From contig NZ_JACVXD010000007.1 in NCBI RefSeq assembly GCF_014596975.1, positions 62,001 through 126,000 on the forward strand: a stretch of DNA of 64,000 nucleotides, given 5' to 3'. The notes under the pieces were generated by a model. It did not search any database. It was not told the origin of the DNA and worked only from the letters and a program-made list of their open reading frames with translations. Shown here in pieces: positions 8,377 to 16,591 of the stretch. How positions within the stretch are numbered: position 1 is the first letter of the stretch; the number at the start of each line of letters is the position of its first letter. Origin of the DNA: Aestuariibaculum marinum (GTDB taxonomy: Bacteria; Bacteroidota; Bacteroidia; Flavobacteriales; Flavobacteriaceae). The position numbers and the translations under genes are program-made.

Positions 8377-9219
8377 TTAAAATTCTAATTCGAGATATAA
8401 GCTGCTTTGTGTGTTTGTTTCGGTAACAGTTTCACCTTTTAAAACAGTGTCTTCAGAATCAATCAATTTTAAATTTAATATCCAATATCCTGTCATGGTT
8501 AAGGACAGGTCGGCATGGTACATACTATCTGTACTATTATATGTTAAATCGGTATTGTTAGGCGAACTATGGTTGCCCATACCTGGCATTCTAGGATCCA
8601 GGGCTAAGCTGTAATTTTCTACAGCTGGGAACGACATCATAGATTCCATATTATAAACACCAATAATCAAATCGTTAATGCCGATAATCGGAGTTGTTGG
8701 TTCAATAAAAGCAATAACATAGCGTTTATCATCACTGCCCATAAAGCTGCTTACATTTTGTAATTCGGTTTGTAAAACTGTAATAGAGTCGGTAACGCTA
8801 TATAATTCATTATTTATGGTGTAATTGAAGGTTAACGACCAGCCGGAACCATCGGTATTGGTCATTTGATAAATGATGTAACCTTCGTAAAGTGTTGCTT
8901 TGTTAGAGCTTTTTGATACATCAGATTTAGGGCAGGAATGTTGCATGGTTGGCATTTGCATAACCGGCAACCAGTCAATGGAAGCATTTTCGATATACTT
9001 ATTTGTAGCGTTATCTAAAATTCTAACACTAACAGCATTATAACCGGTGTGGAATGTCCCTGTTTTAGTATAAACTTCAATGGTATGTGTGTCGTTTGAT
9101 AGGTCTTTAACTTTAATAAGATTATCTAATTCATTAATAATATTGTCGTCGTTATCAGTAGAACAACCAACAGAGAATAAGGTAATAAGGATAAGGGGGA
9201 ATATATGTGTAAGTTTCAT
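8377..9219 (-). CDS. Lipoprotein with two YtkA-like Met/His motif domains, probable metal-handling
   Basis: A 280-residue lipoprotein (lipobox FSVGC, Cys19) followed by an acidic linker. Two immunoglobulin-like halves appear to repeat. The first holds VMQMPTMQHSCP (M87, M89, M92, H94, C96) and the second DPRMPGMGNHSSP (M211, M214, H217). Both fit MP-x-M-x(1,2)-H-S-x-P, a pattern seen in YtkA/FixH-like and other copper-associated periplasmic domains. The gene sits between the Cys-rich protein and the OprC-like receptor on one strand. I infer a surface or periplasmic copper-binding partner of the receptor; the biochemical role is not demonstrated by sequence alone. Confidence 0.75.
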   Translation of the reverse strand: MKLTHIFPLILITLFSVGCSTDNDDNIINELDNLIKVKDLSNDTHTIEVYTKTGTFHTGYNAVSVRILDNATNKYIENASIDWLPVMQMPTMQHSCPKSDVSKSSNKATLYEGYIIYQMTNTDGSGWSLTFNYTINNELYSVTDSITVLQTELQNVSSFMGSDDKRYVIAFIEPTTPIIGINDLIIGVYNMESMMSFPAVENYSLALDPRMPGMGNHSSPNNTDLTYNSTDSMYHADLSLTMTGYWILNLKLIDSEDTVLKGETVTETNTQSSLYLELEF

Positions 9220-9361
9220 TTTTGTAATTCAATTTCGTGTATAGCAAGATGCTGTATAAACTTTACAGCTATACGGTAATAGTATTTTAATTTTTACATA
9301 GGAGGTTTGTCTAATTCGTCTTATAATGAAGAATTAGAAACTCGAAATATTTTTGAAAGAA

Positions 9362-9745
9362 TTACAAAATGTTGGGAGGAGGTGTATCTACCGAAAGTGT
9401 ATTTTCGTAAACAGCAGGTGTTTTATACAATAGCTTTTGTTGGGCTCTTGTATTAAAAGTATTTTCAGATGCAATGGTATTGATGTTGGAAATGTAAAAT
9501 GCATCTAATACCGTACGTTTGTTTTCGGTTAAAGGAGTGTTTTTATCTGGGTTTGTCTCATTTTGAGCCAGTTGCTTTTGTAAATGACATTTACCATTAC
9601 ACCCTTGCTGATTATCCTTTTGAATACAAAGCGTTTTTGCAATAAAATCCTGGTTTGCAATAAAGTCAACTACAATAACCAACGTATTGATGTTGTGTGC
9701 TAATAGAATAACTATTAGTATAAATACAGTTGTTTTTTGTGCCAT
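9362..9745 (-). CDS. Small membrane-anchored Cys-rich protein of the putative copper operon
   Basis: A 127-residue protein of no named family that I recognise. One N-terminal hydrophobic segment (residues ~6-29) is followed by a Cys motif: C40, then C49-x3-C53-H54 (QQGCNGKCHLQKQL). The remainder is polar and ends in a Pro-rich tail (DTPPPNIL). The chosen ATG (9745) lies 17 bases after a TACTTTTG promoter element; a longer reading from a TTG would start upstream of that element and is rejected. It is first in the run leading to the Met/His lipoprotein and the OprC-like receptor, so metal sensing or chaperoning is plausible. Similar short proteins with a CxGKCHL motif occur, to my recollection, next to metal-related TonB receptors in Flavobacteria. 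Confidence 0.7.
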   Translation of the reverse strand: MAQKTTVFILIVILLAHNINTLVIVVDFIANQDFIAKTLCIQKDNQQGCNGKCHLQKQLAQNETNPDKNTPLTENKRTVLDAFYISNINTIASENTFNTRAQQKLLYKTPAVYENTLSVDTPPPNIL

Positions 9746-9761
9746 GCTTTTAATCACGCCG

Positions 9762-9769
9762 CAAAAGTA
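9762..9769 (-). promoter_or_regulatory. -7 promoter element of the putative copper operon
   Basis: TACTTTTG on the minus strand, 17 bases before the ATG at 9745, matches TAnnTTTG. No TTTG is found at the ideal 19-21-base spacing (one lies 26 bases upstream), so an activator may be needed or the promoter is weak. Confidence 0.5.
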
Positions 9770-9849
9770 GTGATAAATCAAGGATATAAATGTGACAAAA
9801 ATTACATTTTACATATTTATTTGAATAAGCTGTGGTTTGGAAGGGGTTT

Positions 9850-10374
9850 TTAAAAATACACTCTTACAAATGGTGCCCATGGATCGGCATAAATACTTTT
9901 GTTTCTGTCGTAAAGTACGTCGTAGCGAATACCAAAAGTAACGTTGCGATTTCTGTAACCAGCACCTAAAAACAGGGCAGGGTACCAATAGCTGTCGTCT
10001 GCAAAGTTAAGGTGATTGTCGTATTTTCTACTTACATAAAGTTCTTCAAATTCAGCAGACATTTGAATGGTGTTAATCGGACTGTATAAACTAATTAAAC
10101 TACCGCCAAAAATAGTCGATTTATAAAAGTCTTTGCTTCTATTGTAGGTGCCATTTAAACCTACACCCATAGCAAAGTTGCTGGTGAATTCGTAAAGAGC
10201 ACTAGGTGCAAGTGTTCCGCTAAAAAAGCCATTACCAAAACTTAAACCCACACCACCTCCAAACCTTACGTGTTTCCAGAAATCGTTTTCTAATTGTTGT
10301 GCAGTTATTGTGTTAAAACTCCAGATAATTGCTAATAAAATTGGTAGAGACTTTTTGTTTATTAAGGTAATCAT
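9850..10374 (-). CDS. Outer-membrane beta-barrel protein, function unknown
   Basis: A 174-residue protein starting at ATG 10374 (an upstream TTG start is less likely). A signal peptide (about residues 1-25, ending ITAQ) is followed by alternating hydrophobic strands with glycines (FGGGVGLSFGNGFFSG, LFLGAGYRNRNVTFGIRY) and a C-terminal strand ending in an aromatic residue (APFVRVYF). This is the look of a small 8-strand barrel of the OmpA/porin-like type common in Bacteroidota. It is ~100 bases upstream of the copper-like operon on the same strand but is separated by that operon's own promoter, so a shared role is uncertain. Confidence 0.8.
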   Translation of the reverse strand: MITLINKKSLPILLAIIWSFNTITAQQLENDFWKHVRFGGGVGLSFGNGFFSGTLAPSALYEFTSNFAMGVGLNGTYNRSKDFYKSTIFGGSLISLYSPINTIQMSAEFEELYVSRKYDNHLNFADDSYWYPALFLGAGYRNRNVTFGIRYDVLYDRNKSIYADPWAPFVRVYF

Positions 10375-10489
10375 ACTTAGTTCTTTAGAATATATCAACA
10401 AAATAAAGTAAAAATTTAATTTTTAATTATTAGGGTGTTAGGATAATCATAAATATAGCAAATTAAACACCTAATATTCGCAAAAGTTG

Positions 10490-10497
10490 TATTTTTG
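10490..10497 (+). promoter_or_regulatory. -7 promoter element of the sucA operon
   Basis: TATTTTTG matches TAnnTTTG and lies 40 bases before the sucA ATG. No clear -33 TTTG is seen at the expected distance. Confidence 0.5.
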
Positions 10498-10537
10498 CCG
10501 GTAAATTTGACTAATTGATAGTGAATTAAATATTATA

Positions 10538-13279
10538 ATGGATAAATATTCCTTTTTAAACGCAGCGCATACAGCATACTTTGCTGAATTATACGATCAA
10601 TATTTACAGAACCCAGATGCCGTAGAACCAAGTTGGAGAGCCTTTTTTCAAGGGTACGATTTTGGAAGCGAAAACTACGGTTTAGAAGGAGAGATTGTAG
10701 ACGGTGTTTCGGCACAAATGCCAGAATATCTTCAAAAAGAATTTCAGGTTCTTCAGCTTATTGATGGGTATAGAATGCGTGGGCACTTGTTTACCAAAAC
10801 AAACCCAGTGCGTGACAGAAGATCTTACACGCCAACTTTAGCTTTAGAGAATTTCGGTTTAAGCGAAAACGATTTAGATACTGTTTTTAATGCAGGTGAT
10901 GTTTTAGGTATTGGAGCAAAACCATTACGTGAAATATTGGTGCATTTAGATAAAATTTATTGTAGCTCGGTAGGGGTTGAGTACATGTACTTACGTAACC
11001 CAGAAGTAATCGCTTGGTGGCAAGGTAAATTAAACTCTAATGATAACCAGCCAAGTTTTGATGCAGAAAAGAAGAAGTATATTCTTTCAAAATTAAATCA
11101 GGCGGTAACTTTCGAAAACTTTTTACAAACTAAATATGTTGGACAAAAGCGTTTCTCTCTGGAGGGAGGGGAGTCTTTAATTCCTGCTATTAGTAACGTG
11201 TTGTTTTATGCTGTAGAAAAATATGGTGTAAAAGAATGTGTACTAGGAATGGCACACCGTGGACGTTTAAGTACTTTGGTGAATATCTTTAGAAAACCGT
11301 TGCATGAATTGTTTAGTGAGTTTGATGGTAAAGATTTTGAAGATGAAAATATCGATGGAGACGTTAAGTATCACTTAGGTTTAACTTTAGATAAAACATA
11401 CCAGAACGGTAAGAATATTAAAATGAACTTAGTGCCAAACCCATCGCATTTAGAAACAGTAGCGTCTGTTGCCGAAGGGATTACACGTGCTAAGATTGAT
11501 AATGATTATGATGGTGACGACTCTAAAATCATCCCGATTGTAGTTCATGGTGATGCGGCTATTGCAGGACAAGGTATTGTTTATGAGGTTGCACAAATGA
11601 GTCAGCTAGCTGGTTACAAAACAGGAGGAACAGTACATATTGTTGTAAATAACCAGATTGGTTTTACCACGAATTATTTAGATGCACGTTCTAGTACTTA
11701 TTGTACTGATGTGGCTAAGGTAACTTTATCTCCGGTACTACATGTAAATGCTGATGATGCCGAAGCGGTAGTTCACGCGGTAGAGTTAGCATTAGACTAC
11801 AGAATGCGTTATAAAAAGGACGTTTATATCGATTTGTTAGGATATAGAAAATATGGTCATAACGAAGGTGATGAGCCACGTTTCACACAGCCTAAATTAT
11901 ATAAAGCTATTGCTAAGCATAATAATCCGTTTGATATTTATTCAAGTAAGCTAATTAATGAAAATACAATTGATGCGGCTTATAAAAAAGATATTGTAGA
12001 TGAGTTTAAAGATACCCTTGAATCTGAATATACAAAGGCTAGAGAAGCTGAGTCTTCAAAAGTAAGAGAGTTTATGCAGGAGCGTTGGGAAGGTTTTGAG
12101 CGTTCTGAATTAGATGGCATGTTGGTGCCAACTGATACAACCTATGCTAAGGAAAAATTAGAAGGTATTTCTAAAGTGGTTTCAACCGTTCCTGAAGGCG
12201 TTAAATTTGTGCGTAAAGCTGAAAGAATATTAGAAGGTCGTGCAAAAATGGTTTTTGAAACCGATACTTTAGACTGGGGTATGGCTGAAACATTAGCTTA
12301 CGGAAGTTTACTTGAAGAAGGTTTCAATGTACGTATTTCAGGTCAGGATGTTGAGCGTGGAACGTTTAGTCACAGACACGCTATTTTACGTGACGAGATA
12401 TCAGAAGATCGTATCAATCTATTAAACACCAATCCAGAGAATAAAGGAGAGATGTTTATTTTCAACTCTTTCTTATCAGAATACGGGGTGTTAGGTTTCG
12501 ATTATGGTTATGCTATGGCGAACCCGAATACCTTAACTATTTGGGAAGCACAGTTTGGTGATTTCAGTAATGGAGCACAAATTATTTTCGACCAGTATTT
12601 ATCGGCTGCAGAAGATAAGTGGAAAGCCCAAAATGGTATTGTGGTATTATTACCTCACGGATACGAAGGTCAGGGGTCTGAGCACTCTTCGGCGAGAATG
12701 GAGCGTTATTTACAGTTATGTGGAGAGGACAATATGATTGTTGCAGACTGTACAACACCTGCAAACTTCTTCCACTTGTTACGTCGTCAAATGAAACGTA
12801 ACTTCAGAAAACCATTAATAGTTTTCACGCCTAAGAGTTTATTACGTCACCCTAAAGCCATCTCAAGTATTAATGAATTGGCTGGAGGAACTTTCCAGGA
12901 GGTTATTGACGATACAGTAAACCCTGAGAATGTTAAAAAACTGGTGTTCTGTACAGGTAAATTCTACTACGATTTATTAGCAGAGCGCGAGGAGTTAGGA
13001 AAAGAAGATGTGGCATTAGTGCGATTAGAGCAGTTGTTCCCACTTCATTTAGATAAGATTCAGGAAGTTATTAACCGTTATCCAAATGTAACTGAGTATG
13101 CATGGGCGCAGGAAGAACCTAAAAATATGGGGGCTTGGATGCACATGGCGCAACGTATGGATTTGGTTAAATTAGCATGTTATGCTAGACCTTACAACTC
13201 GGTGCCTGCACCAGGATCAAGTACGCGTGATAAGAGTAGACAGCGACGCGTTATCAATGCTGTTTTCGATAATAACTAG
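10538..13279 (+). CDS. sucA: 2-oxoglutarate dehydrogenase E1 component
   Basis: Thiamine-diphosphate-dependent decarboxylase of the 2-oxoglutarate dehydrogenase complex in the TCA cycle. It is 913 residues, the normal size. The N-terminal E2-binding segment (SFLNAAHTAYFAELYDQYL) is present. The ThDP-binding region shows VLGMAHRGRLSTLVNI, NPSHLE, and HGDAAIAGQGIVYEV. The transketolase-like C-terminal half shows DVERGTFSHRHA, LPHGYEGQGSEHSSARMERYLQ and a closing PGSSTRDKSRQRR. It is followed 41 bases later by the E2 gene, forming an E1-E2 operon. The E3 lipoamide dehydrogenase is not in this window. Confidence 0.98.
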   Translation: MDKYSFLNAAHTAYFAELYDQYLQNPDAVEPSWRAFFQGYDFGSENYGLEGEIVDGVSAQMPEYLQKEFQVLQLIDGYRMRGHLFTKTNPVRDRRSYTPTLALENFGLSENDLDTVFNAGDVLGIGAKPLREILVHLDKIYCSSVGVEYMYLRNPEVIAWWQGKLNSNDNQPSFDAEKKKYILSKLNQAVTFENFLQTKYVGQKRFSLEGGESLIPAISNVLFYAVEKYGVKECVLGMAHRGRLSTLVNIFRKPLHELFSEFDGKDFEDENIDGDVKYHLGLTLDKTYQNGKNIKMNLVPNPSHLETVASVAEGITRAKIDNDYDGDDSKIIPIVVHGDAAIAGQGIVYEVAQMSQLAGYKTGGTVHIVVNNQIGFTTNYLDARSSTYCTDVAKVTLSPVLHVNADDAEAVVHAVELALDYRMRYKKDVYIDLLGYRKYGHNEGDEPRFTQPKLYKAIAKHNNPFDIYSSKLINENTIDAAYKKDIVDEFKDTLESEYTKAREAESSKVREFMQERWEGFERSELDGMLVPTDTTYAKEKLEGISKVVSTVPEGVKFVRKAERILEGRAKMVFETDTLDWGMAETLAYGSLLEEGFNVRISGQDVERGTFSHRHAILRDEISEDRINLLNTNPENKGEMFIFNSFLSEYGVLGFDYGYAMANPNTLTIWEAQFGDFSNGAQIIFDQYLSAAEDKWKAQNGIVVLLPHGYEGQGSEHSSARMERYLQLCGEDNMIVADCTTPANFFHLLRRQMKRNFRKPLIVFTPKSLLRHPKAISSINELAGGTFQEVIDDTVNPENVKKLVFCTGKFYYDLLAEREELGKEDVALVRLEQLFPLHLDKIQEVINRYPNVTEYAWAQEEPKNMGAWMHMAQRMDLVKLACYARPYNSVPAPGSSTRDKSRQRRVINAVFDNN

Positions 13280-13320
13280 TTATATAATAAAGTAAAAAAT
13301 TCAATTAAAATTATAAGATA

Positions 13321-14532
13321 ATGATTTTAGAAATGAAAGTGCCTTCGCCAGGGGAATCCATTACAGAAGTGGAAATAGCAACATGGCTGGTAGAAGACGG
13401 TGATTATGTAGAAAAAGACCAGGCTATTGCTGAGGTTGATAGTGACAAAGCAACATTAGAGTTGCCTGCTGAAGTAAGTGGAACTATTACCTTAAAAGCT
13501 GAAGAAGGTGATGCTGTTGCCGTAGGTGCAGTAGTATGTTTAATCGATACCAGCGCAGAAAAACCAGAAGGTAGTGATGCACCAAAAGCAGAAGTTAAAG
13601 ATGAAGCTCCTAAAGCTGAAACTCCAGCTCCTGCTGCAGCTGAAACTAAAACTTATGCAACGGGTTCAGCGAGTCCTGCAGCTAAAAAGATTCTAGCTGA
13701 AAAAGGTATCGAGGCAGCTTCAATTTCTGGAACTGGTAAAGACGGACGTGTAACTAAAGAAGATGCAGTAAAAGCGGTGCCTTCAATGGGTACACCTTCA
13801 GGTGGAAACCGTGGTACTTCAAGAACTAAAATGTCTATGTTACGTCGTAAAGTAGCAGAGCGTTTGGTGGAAGCTAAAAACACAACCGCTATGTTAACAA
13901 CGTTTAACGAAGTTAACATGACGCCTATTTTTGAATTAAGAAATGAATATAAAGAAGCCTTTAAAACCAAACACGGTGTTGGTTTAGGATTTATGAGTTT
14001 CTTTACTTTAGCTGTGGTTAGAGCATTAAAAATGTATCCTGCGGTAAACTCAATGATTGATGAAAAAGAAATGGTGTCTTACGATTTCTGTGATATTAGT
14101 ATTGCTGTTTCAGGACCAAAAGGTTTAATGGTGCCTGTTATTCGTAACGCAGAAAACTTAAGCTTTAGAGGTGTAGAATCTGAAGTGAAGCGTTTAGCTT
14201 TACGTGCTCGTGATGGACAAATCACCGTAGATGAAATGACAGGAGGTACCTTTACTATTACAAATGGTGGTGTATTCGGTAGTATGTTATCTACACCAAT
14301 TATTAACCCTCCACAAAGTGGTATTTTAGGAATGCACAACATTATTGAGCGTCCAATCGCTGTAAACGGTAACGTTGAAATTCACCCGATGATGTACGTA
14401 GCATTATCTTACGATCACAGAATCATTGATGGTAAAGAAAGTGTAGGGTTCTTAGTGGCAATTAAAGAGGCTATCGAGAATCCGGTAGAGTTATTAATGA
14501 ATAACGACATCAAAAAAGCATTAGAGTTATAA
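13321..14532 (+). CDS. sucB: Dihydrolipoyllysine-residue succinyltransferase (2-oxoglutarate dehydrogenase E2)
   Basis: E2 core of the 2-oxoglutarate dehydrogenase complex, transferring succinyl groups from lipoyl-lysine to CoA. It is 403 residues. The lipoyl domain (1-~78) carries the lipoylation site [11 protein letters not shown]. An Ala/Pro/Lys/Glu-rich linker follows (~80-115). The peripheral subunit-binding domain is [20 protein letters not shown] with [11 protein letters not shown]. The acyltransferase core ends with SYDHRIIDG, which contains the catalytic His. One lipoyl domain is typical for the SucB type. It is co-transcribed with E1 and ends at a strong terminator. Confidence 0.98.
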   Translation: MILEMKVPSPGESITEVEIATWLVEDGDYVEKDQAIAEVDSDKATLELPAEVSGTITLKAEEGDAVAVGAVVCLIDTSAEKPEGSDAPKAEVKDEAPKAETPAPAAAETKTYATGSASPAAKKILAEKGIEAASISGTGKDGRVTKEDAVKAVPSMGTPSGGNRGTSRTKMSMLRRKVAERLVEAKNTTAMLTTFNEVNMTPIFELRNEYKEAFKTKHGVGLGFMSFFTLAVVRALKMYPAVNSMIDEKEMVSYDFCDISIAVSGPKGLMVPVIRNAENLSFRGVESEVKRLALRARDGQITVDEMTGGTFTITNGGVFGSMLSTPIINPPQSGILGMHNIIERPIAVNGNVEIHPMMYVALSYDHRIIDGKESVGFLVAIKEAIENPVELLMNNDIKKALEL

Positions 14533-14552
14533 GTTCATTGCTTTATCAAAAT

Positions 14553-14589
14553 AAAAAAAAGTACTAGTGATCCACTAGTACTTTTTTTA
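14553..14589. terminator. Bidirectional rho-independent terminator after sucB
   Basis: AAAAAAAGTACTAGTG and CACTAGTACTTTTTTT form a long perfect stem around a tiny loop, with an A-run on one side and a T-run on the other. It would end the sucAB transcript and any minus-strand transcript arriving from the 14600-15300 region. Confidence 0.9.
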
Positions 14590-14606
14590 TTTAACTAAAA
14601 AACTAA

Positions 14607-14705
14607 CTAAAATAAAACTAAAACGTTTATCGCGATTACGATTACTACTAGCGTGGCTAGACCAATGACGAAGTATTTGTTGAGGTATTCGTTTTTCTTT
14701 TCCAT
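14607..14705 (-). CDS. Possible 32-residue single-pass membrane peptide
   Basis: ATG at 14705 opens 32 codons: a charged head (MEKKNEYLNKYF) followed by one uninterrupted hydrophobic segment (VIGLATLVVIVIAINVLVLF) that runs to the stop. A charged head followed by one ideal membrane helix in such a short frame is unlikely by chance. It has a terminator-like hairpin upstream (14743-14770) and a terminator just downstream (14553-14589), so it is framed like an independent unit. No Shine-Dalgarno is seen, which is normal in this phylum. I do not recognise a family; single-pass stress or respiratory-complex accessory peptides look like this. Confidence 0.5.
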   Translation of the reverse strand: MEKKNEYLNKYFVIGLATLVVIVIAINVLVLF

Positions 14706-14742
14706 GTTTGGAGGTATTTAGTGATTTTTGTGTTTGGTTAAA

Positions 14743-14770
14743 AAACTCTGTATGCTAAGACACAGAGTTT
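14743..14770 (-). terminator. Terminator-like hairpin on minus strand
   Basis: AAACTCTGT (14743-14751) pairs with ACAGAGTTT (14762-14770) around a 10-base loop. On the minus strand the stem is followed by a run of T (GTTTTTTAACC), so it would end transcripts coming from the response regulator and the repeats. Confidence 0.7.
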
Positions 14771-14842
14771 ATATGTAATTCCCTTTTACTTTTAGAGACT
14801 GATTAATAGCGGTATAAAATTAAAAACGAATTGTGAGAAAAA

Positions 14843-15313
14843 AAATACGCAGTTCTACTTATTTTTTTGTTGGAAAGTGGATTGTTTAAAACAAAAGAAG
14901 CTCTAAACAATAAAGTCCAGAGCCTTCTGTATAATCCTCCCTAAGAATTAATTAATAGCACTGTAAAGATAAACAGTGTTTTGCATATAAAAAATACGCA
15001 GTTCTACTTATTTTTTTGTTGGAAAGTGGGTTGTTTAAAACAAAAGAAGCTCCAAACAATAAAGTCCAGAGCCTCTCGTATAATCCTCCCTAAGAATTAA
15101 TTAATAGCACTGTAAAGATAAACAGTGTTTTGCATATAAAAAATACGCAGTTCTACTTATTTTTTTGTTGGAAAGTGGGTTGTTTAAAACAAAAGAAGCT
15201 CCAAACAATAAAGTCCAGAGCCTCTCGTATAATCCTCCCTAAGAATTAATTAATAGCACTGTAAAGGTAAACAGTGTTTTGCATATAAAAAATACGCAGT
15301 TCTACTTATTTTT
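14843..15313. repeat. Three tandem 149-bp direct repeats plus a partial fourth copy
   Basis: Copies at 14843-14991, 14992-15140 and 15141-15289, then a partial copy from 15290 to about 15313 that runs into the stop codon of the response regulator. The last two full copies are almost identical (AAGAT versus AAGGT); the first differs at a handful of positions. Each copy contains a hairpin (14900-14923, 15049-15072, 15198-15221) that, on the minus strand, has nine pairs including G-U wobbles and is followed by UUCUUUUGUUUU. Each also has the dyad CACTGT...ACAGTG, and AT-rich sequence around TACGCAGTTCTACTTA. No coding frame of note is present. The A-copy base change (U-A in place of U-G) keeps the minus-strand stem, which suggests the structure acts in RNA transcribed downstream of the response regulator. 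Confidence 0.9.
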
Positions 15314-15944
15314 ATAGGAATGTTTTATGATTGTTTGCCCAGATGCCTAGAGATGTGGGTTTATCATCTAACTCTAGTTTATTAATTGCATTGCTCCTGT
15401 GTTTATCTACTGTTCTAATTGATATAGATAGTTCGTTAGCAATGTCTTGGCTGGTTTTGTTTTCAGCAACCAGTTTCACGATTTTTAATTCCGATTTGGT
15501 AAGTAAATCTAAATTCTTAGGTCTCTGGCTGTGATTGTTTATGTTTAAATAAGATGCGATTTCTTCACTGAAATAAGGTTCGCCTTTAATAACATGAGAA
15601 ATACAGGTTTCAATTTCTTCAACAGCAAACTCCTTTAAAATGTAGCCATATACGTTGAAGGCTTTGGCTTGATCGAAAAGTTCTTCTTCTTTGTCAAAAG
15701 TAATTAAGATAACTTTTGTTGGAAGGTTATTCTTTTTACAGGCCTCGGCAATTTCCAACCCTGTTTTATGAGGCATCCTTATGTCTAAAATAGCAATTTC
15801 TGGTTTTAATTTTACGATAAGGTTGTAGGCAGCATTACCGTCTTGCGCACTACCAACGATGTCAAATCCTTTGGAGGTTAAAAAATCAGACATACCTCTA
15901 AGCATAAGAGGATGGTCATCTGCTATAATTATAGATGGCGTCAT
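15312..15944 (-). CDS. LuxR/NarL-family response regulator, orphan
   Basis: Two-component transcription factor of 210 residues. The receiver domain (residues 1-~125) has the acidic pocket ADDHP, phosphoacceptor D54 (AILDIRMP), the conserved Thr in ILITFD and a Lys in YILKEF. The C-terminal LuxR helix-turn-helix includes LTKSELKIVKLVAENKTSQDIA and ISIRTVDKHRSNAINKL. No histidine kinase gene is nearby, so its partner is elsewhere. Its stop codon is reached by the last partial copy of the 149-bp tandem repeat, so the repeats form its 3' untranslated region. Target genes are unknown. Confidence 0.93.
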   Translation of the reverse strand: MTPSIIIADDHPLMLRGMSDFLTSKGFDIVGSAQDGNAAYNLIVKLKPEIAILDIRMPHKTGLEIAEACKKNNLPTKVILITFDKEEELFDQAKAFNVYGYILKEFAVEEIETCISHVIKGEPYFSEEIASYLNINNHSQRPKNLDLLTKSELKIVKLVAENKTSQDIANELSISIRTVDKHRSNAINKLELDDKPTSLGIWANNHKTFL

Positions 15945-15992
15945 TTAATAAAAGGGAGTATTCTCTGCTATTAGTTTGGTAACGTAAATATA

Positions 15993-16442
15993 CTAATTTT
16001 CTAGTTTCAGATATATGTATTTTTTTTCATAATCTATTATAGCCTTCGATTTTTTTAAAATGTCTGCGCCAATAATTCCATCAACGGGTTTTGAGTTGTG
16101 ATTAATTAAAGCAGTATTAACATGGCTAAGGTTGAAAAGTACCAAAACAACCTTGTTTTGTTTCCATCGTCCTATTTTAAGTTTATTCTTTTTAGACATT
16201 TTTGTTTCCATGTTTATAGCGCCTGCACCGGCGGCCATAATTTCAGAATCTTTTACTTTTAAGTTAAAGGTGTTTACGGCTTCAAACCCAACGCAGGAGT
16301 TAGAAGCACCAGTGTCTAAAATAAAACGACCTTTTACGCCGTTTAATGTCGCTTTAATTTCAAAGTGATTGGTTTTTGTAAACCTTAATTTTACTTTGGT
16401 GTATCCCTTATTAAGAAGAAATTCTCCTAATGTACCTTCCAT
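15993..16442 (-). CDS. Retropepsin-like single-domain aspartic protease
   Basis: A 149-residue clan AA protein. The active-site phrase RFILDTGASNSCVGFEAV holds the catalytic Asp (D-T-G), and a downstream hydrophobic-hydrophobic-Gly element (VDGIIGADIL) is the usual second signature of retropepsins. As a single-domain protease it would have to dimerise. There is no signal peptide, so it is presumably cytoplasmic. Such gag-polyprotein-like proteases are found as free-standing genes in many Bacteroidota; substrates are unknown. Confidence 0.85.
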   Translation of the reverse strand: MEGTLGEFLLNKGYTKVKLRFTKTNHFEIKATLNGVKGRFILDTGASNSCVGFEAVNTFNLKVKDSEIMAAGAGAINMETKMSKKNKLKIGRWKQNKVVLVLFNLSHVNTALINHNSKPVDGIIGADILKKSKAIIDYEKKYIYLKLEN

Positions 16443-16591
16443 AATCCATTATTATGGCCTAAAAGTACTATAAATAGTGGGATACTAGCGTTAAAATAGC
16501 TAAAAAACAAATTAAGGTATGATAAATCTCTATACCCTAAAATTAACTAAAAGACAGCTCTTAAAAGTATTGACTTTTTTATTTTTACCGC

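Noticed and set aside
9746..9781. Upstream TTG start for the Cys-rich protein
   Set aside because: It lies upstream of the TACTTTTG promoter element, so it would not be on the transcript.
14843..15313. Tandem repeats as a CRISPR array
   Set aside because: The units are contiguous 149-bp direct repeats with no unique spacers, and no cas genes are nearby.
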